A stretch of DNA of 26,896 nt. Source: Sphingomonadales bacterium UBA1936. Its GTDB lineage: Bacteria; Pseudomonadota; Alphaproteobacteria; Sphingomonadales; Sphingomonadaceae. Positions 23,679-26,896 of this stretch are shown here, piece by piece (the first letter of the stretch is position 1; every line of letters begins with the position of its first letter). The stretch covers positions 3,356-30,251 of the forward strand of contig DDFE01000145.1 of the NCBI GenBank assembly GCA_002336985.1, given 5' to 3'. The translations under genes and the position numbers were made by a program. Under the pieces are notes generated by a model. It saw only the letters and a list, made by a program, of their open reading frames with translations, did no database searches and was not told where the DNA came from.

Positions 23679-25049
23679 TCATGTGGTCAGGCTATCCTGC
23701 AATGTGGTGAGGTCGCCGGGCGAGGCGCACCAGAACTGTTTGAAGACGCCGTTTTCGCCGACGATGGCTTCGGCGATGTGTTCGCGTCCCTGTGTCAGCC
23801 ACAATGTCGCCAGTTCGCCGGCCATCGGATCGGACACGGCAAAGCGATCGCCTCGAACATAATTTATCCAGGCGGACAGGGCAGCAAGGATCGCCGGGCA
23901 GCGCGAGCCGAGCCTTTGATGATATGCCAATGTCTCGAGCCAGCGCTGGGGAATCTTCTGACTGCCGTCCATGGCGATCTGGGCGAGCCGGTGATCGATC
24001 GCTGTGTTGGAGAATCGCTCGAGAAGGGCGCCGGCGTATCTTTCCAGGTCCTGTGCCTGCGCAGCCGCGATCGTAGGTGCGGCTTCCCGGCGCATCAGTT
24101 GCTCGGCGAGCGCCCTGATCTCGGGATCGGCGACAGCTTGGTGAACGAATTCATGGCCTTTCGCGAGGCCGAGATAGGCGAGCGCGGAGTGCGCGCCGTT
24201 CAGCATTCGGAGCTTGGCCGTTTCGAATGCGTGAACGTCGATCGTGAATTCGGCCCCGACATTCTCCCAGCGCGGCCGCGGCCCGGCGAATGCTTCTTCG
24301 ATCACCCACTGGGTAAACGGTTCGCACACGATCGCGGCATCGTCGCGCAAGCCGAGTTCGGCTTCGATGGTGCGACGGTCGGTGTCGGTCGTTGCGGGCA
24401 CGATGCGGTCGACCATGGTCGAGGGGCATCTGCATTCGCTTTCGAACCAGTTCCGAACCTCCGGCGCAAAGCGGTCGAGGTATTCGGTCATGAGCCGCGA
24501 AAGCTGGGCACCGTTGTCCGCGAGATTGTCGCAGCAAAGCAATGTGAGCCCCGGCAGTCCCTTCGTCATCCGCTCCCGCATCGCGCGGGCGAGATATTCA
24601 TAAGCGGATCCGGCGACCAATCCGGTGTCGAGCGATCCGTCCGCACGACGGCAATAGCCCTTCTCGGTAATCGTGAAGCTGACGATGTGCGTTGCCGGGG
24701 ACGATAGTGCTTCAACAACGGCGTCGGACGCCTGCCGCGCGACGATCACCTGCTTCACGGCGCCGATCAGACGCATATGATGCCCGGCACTTGATCGTTC
24801 GGTCACTGTGTAAAGCCCGTCTTGCGGGTTCATTTGCGCCGCGACCGATGGCGAACGCAGCGAAATACCTGTGATTGCCCAATCGCGGTCACCCGCGCTC
24901 ATGGCGTCGTCGGTATAGACGGCCTGGTGCGCGCGGTGGAATGCGCCGATCCCGAAATGGACAATCCCGCAGCGCTGCGCGTCGCGATCATAAGCGGGCC
25001 TGACGATATGCGCCGGTAATTGCGGCGCGGTCGCCGCTGAAAGTCTCAC
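23679..25049 (-). CDS. uxuB: mannitol dehydrogenase family oxidoreductase, probable fructuronate reductase
   Basis: This 456-residue protein has the polyol-specific long-chain dehydrogenase layout: N-terminal NAD-binding motif HFGIGAFHRAHQ (about 31-42), then YTDD, and later the catalytic-domain motif KLRMLNGAHSALAYLG. The Lys, Asn and His in that last motif form the conserved active site of mannitol dehydrogenase. It should reduce D-fructuronate to D-mannonate with NADH in the cytosol. Its start overlaps the uxaC stop (ATGA), which directly links it to glucuronate breakdown and favours fructuronate reductase over mannitol dehydrogenase. Galacturonate-pathway tagaturonate reduction by a related enzyme cannot be excluded. 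Confidence 0.87.
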   Translation of the reverse strand: MRLSAATAPQLPAHIVRPAYDRDAQRCGIVHFGIGAFHRAHQAVYTDDAMSAGDRDWAITGISLRSPSVAAQMNPQDGLYTVTERSSAGHHMRLIGAVKQVIVARQASDAVVEALSSPATHIVSFTITEKGYCRRADGSLDTGLVAGSAYEYLARAMRERMTKGLPGLTLLCCDNLADNGAQLSRLMTEYLDRFAPEVRNWFESECRCPSTMVDRIVPATTDTDRRTIEAELGLRDDAAIVCEPFTQWVIEEAFAGPRPRWENVGAEFTIDVHAFETAKLRMLNGAHSALAYLGLAKGHEFVHQAVADPEIRALAEQLMRREAAPTIAAAQAQDLERYAGALLERFSNTAIDHRLAQIAMDGSQKIPQRWLETLAYHQRLGSRCPAILAALSAWINYVRGDRFAVSDPMAGELATLWLTQGREHIAEAIVGENGVFKQFWCASPGDLTTLQDSLTT

Positions 25050-26446
25050 AATTTATAAGCCCGCTTGGCGAGGCTATAGGCCAGGTCGGTTGCCAGCTCG
25101 GCGGCTTCCCACTCTTCCATCCGGTGTTCCGCGACCAGCCGGGCGAGAAAGCTGCAATCGACGCGCCGTGCGACATCGTGCCGCGCGGGGATCGACAGGA
25201 AAGCCCGTGTGTCGTCGTTGAAGCCGACGGTGTTGTGGAACCCCGCCGTTTCGGTCGTCATTTCGCGGAAACGCCGCATCCCCTCGGGGCTGTCGTGGAA
25301 CCACCACGCCGGACCCAGTTTCAATGCGGGATAATGCCCGGCCAGCGGTGCGAGTTCGCGCGCATATGCGCTCTCGTCCAGCGTGAACAGGATGATCGTC
25401 AGCGCAGCGTCATTCCCGTATTTGCCGAGCAGTGGACGAAGCGCGTGGACGTAGTCCGTACGTGTCGGGATGTCCGCGCCCTTGTCGCGCCCGAACCGGG
25501 CAAAAAGGGCGGGATTGTGGTTTCGGAACGACCCCGGGTGGATTTGCATGACGAGGCCATCGTCCAGGCTCATTCCGGCCATGATCGTCAGCATGTGTGC
25601 GCGGAACAGTTCCGCGTCGGCCGCGGACACATTGTTCGAGGTGACACGGGCAAAGAGCGCTTCGGCCTCCGCCTGCGTCAGGTCCGCTGTTTGCGCTGTC
25701 GGATGCCCATGGTCGGTGGAGGTCGCTCCCATCCCGGCGAAAAAGGCCCGGCGTGCCCGGTGGGCCGACAGATAGCCGCGATAGGAAAAGGCATCTTCCC
25801 CCGTCAGCGACGAGAGCGTTCGCAGGTTGTCCCGAAACCCTTCGAATTCGGGATCGATCACGGGATCTGGGCGATAGGCGGTGACGACCCGTCCGCTCCA
25901 CCCGCTGTCGCGGATCGCCTTGTGATGGCGCAGGTCGTCGATCGGCGACTCGGTGGTCGCAATCACTTCGATATTGAAGCGTTCGAACAAGGCACGAGGT
26001 CGGAAGGCGCCCGTCTTCAACGCCGCCGTGATCGTGTCGAAGTAAAGGTCTGCCGTCTCGGCACCGAACAGGACGTCGAGGCCGAACACTTCCGCGAAAA
26101 CCCAGTCCAGCCACATGCGTGAGGGTGTGCCCCGAAACAGATGGTAGCGTTCGGCGAACAGCCGCCAGCTTTCGCGCGGGTCGGCATCGGGATTGCGAAT
26201 GCCGAGCGCCTCGAGCGGTACGCCCTGCGAATAGAGCATGCGGAAAACATAGTGATCCGGGTGAAGCAGCAACTCCGCAGCATTGCCGAAGGGCGCGTCG
26301 GTCGCGAACCATTCGGGGTCGGTGTGACCGTGCGGGCTGATGATGGGCAGGCCGGCCACTTCGGCATACAACCGGCGCGCGATATCTCTCATGCCCGGGT
26401 CGGCCGGGAACAGTCGGTCGGGATGGAGCGCTAACGCGTGCGGCAT
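25046..26446 (-). CDS. uxaC: uronate (glucuronate) isomerase
   Basis: A 466-residue protein typical of UxaC in length. The N-terminal metal-site motif SPHGHTDPEWF has His39 and His41. LHPDHYVFRMLYSQGV then follows, with the SWRLFAERYHLFRGTPSRMWL segment (quoted as FRGTPSRMWLDW) characteristic of the family. Later segments ATTESPIDDLRHH and MQIHPGSFRNHN, then KLGPAWWFHDSPEGM and FNDDTRAFLSIPARHDVARR, match the conserved core. The enzyme interconverts D-glucuronate and D-fructuronate (or galacturonate and tagaturonate) in the cytosol. The HGH variant of the metal motif, instead of the E. coli-type HCH, suggests the second uronate isomerase subgroup. It lies 10 bp after the transporter stop and overlaps uxuB by 4 bp. 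Confidence 0.93.
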   Translation of the reverse strand: MPHALALHPDRLFPADPGMRDIARRLYAEVAGLPIISPHGHTDPEWFATDAPFGNAAELLLHPDHYVFRMLYSQGVPLEALGIRNPDADPRESWRLFAERYHLFRGTPSRMWLDWVFAEVFGLDVLFGAETADLYFDTITAALKTGAFRPRALFERFNIEVIATTESPIDDLRHHKAIRDSGWSGRVVTAYRPDPVIDPEFEGFRDNLRTLSSLTGEDAFSYRGYLSAHRARRAFFAGMGATSTDHGHPTAQTADLTQAEAEALFARVTSNNVSAADAELFRAHMLTIMAGMSLDDGLVMQIHPGSFRNHNPALFARFGRDKGADIPTRTDYVHALRPLLGKYGNDAALTIILFTLDESAYARELAPLAGHYPALKLGPAWWFHDSPEGMRRFREMTTETAGFHNTVGFNDDTRAFLSIPARHDVARRVDCSFLARLVAEHRMEEWEAAELATDLAYSLAKRAYKL

Positions 26447-26456
26447 CTGGCGGAAC

Positions 26457-26896
26457 TCAGGACTGTGAAACGGGCTGCAGCTTCGGACTCAGCACATGGA
26501 CGATGGCGAGCGCAACGAAATAGGCGCTTCCCGCAACGATGAAGATCGGCGTGTAGCTGCCGATGCGATCGAGCACCTGGCCGACATAGAGCGAAAAGAT
26601 CATCCCGCCGACCGCGCCCACGGTGCCGCCGATTCCCACGACCGAACCGACCGCGGCACGGGGAAACAGGTCGGACGGCAGTGTATAGAGATTGGCAGAG
26701 AAGGCTTGGTGCGCCGCGGTCGCAATGCCGATGACGAGTACGGCGACCCACAGGTTGTCGAAATACTGTGCGAAGAACACGGGCGTCACGGCGACGGCGC
26801 ACGCAAGCATCGTCATCTTGCGGGCATAGTTCACCGATTTCCCGGCCTTCATCATCCGCGACGAGGCCCAGCCGCCGGCGATGCTGCCGATGTCGG
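26457..26896 (-). CDS. MFS hexuronate transporter, C-terminal part (gene continues beyond window end)
   Basis: The frame is open from the window end (DIGSIAGGWASSRMMKAGKS) to a stop at 26457, giving about 145 residues. The DIGSIAGGW-x-SS segment is a well-known loop of the ExuT/GudP anion:cation symporter family, followed by R-x-x-x-KAGK-x-x-x-ARK. Four to five hydrophobic spans follow, with GTVGAVGGMIFSLYVG and then YTPIFIVAGSAYFVALAIVHV (partly quoted). Position directly before uxaC indicates uptake of glucuronate or galacturonate across the inner membrane. An internal ATG at 26855 is not a real start, because the family sequence continues upstream of it. Confidence 0.9.
   Translation of the reverse strand, partial: DIGSIAGGWASSRMMKAGKSVNYARKMTMLACAVAVTPVFFAQYFDNLWVAVLVIGIATAAHQAFSANLYTLPSDLFPRAAVGSVVGIGGTVGAVGGMIFSLYVGQVLDRIGSYTPIFIVAGSAYFVALAIVHVLSPKLQPVSQS

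Noticed and set aside
26457..26855. Complete 132-residue protein starting at the internal ATG 26855
   Set aside because: The open frame and ExuT-type loop sequence continue upstream to the window end, so this is the tail of a larger transporter.
1..26896. tRNA, rRNA, CRISPR, insertion sequences, riboswitches
   Set aside because: I looked for cloverleaf-like ends, direct repeat arrays, transposase motifs and conserved riboswitch cores by eye and saw none. A covariance-model search would be needed to exclude small RNAs.

Overview
The window is about 27 kb of high-G+C DNA. Codon choice strongly favours G/C at third positions, and many long antisense ORFs shadow the real genes. The gene set (a siderophore-type TonB receptor with an EDIVVTA TonB box, secreted amidohydrolases, a uronate operon) suggests an alphaproteobacterium, most likely a sphingomonad. 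That placement is inferred from style of gene content, not from a marker gene. I saw no rRNA, tRNA, insertion sequence, phage gene or CRISPR array.

Region 1 (1-13955) looks like an uptake and catabolic island for an amide- or peptide-like compound. On the minus strand lie a class III aminotransferase and the first codons of an aldehyde dehydrogenase, 2 bp apart. Diverging from them on the plus strand is a tightly coupled operon. It encodes a self-processing C45 (penicillin acyltransferase-like) amidase, a family-5 solute-binding protein, two DppB/DppC-type permeases and a double-domain ABC ATPase. Next come an exported protein built of two tandem copies of one domain, a TonB-dependent receptor, an exported metal-dependent amidohydrolase and a CaiB/AMACR-type CoA enzyme. 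A possible logic is outer-membrane uptake, periplasmic trimming, ABC import, cytosolic deacylation, then transamination and oxidation of the released amine, with the acyl part handled as a CoA ester. The substrate is unknown.

Region 2 (13952-20783, minus strand) is an eight-gene, start/stop-coupled operon. In order of transcription it encodes an SPFH protein with a SHOCT-like tail, two unequal zinc-ribbon/DUF4178 proteins, a 48-residue single-span protein, a DUF350 membrane protein, a seven-span membrane aminopropyltransferase (spermidine synthase-like), a flavin amine-oxidase-like protein with a twin-arginine leader, and a SpeD-type pyruvoyl decarboxylase. It appears to be a membrane-anchored polyamine module and is the most interesting part of the window. 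Upstream on the same strand is an 863-residue exported protein of unknown function (20866-23457).

Region 3 (23679-26896, minus strand) is a hexuronate operon: an ExuT-like MFS transporter (cut by the window end), uronate isomerase UxaC and a fructuronate reductase-like dehydrogenase UxuB. A short open segment after uxuB may be a decayed gene end. No intergenic stretch exceeds 300 bases. The larger gaps (1409-1620, 7679-7866, 12684-12851, 23458-23678) are discussed under features or findings.
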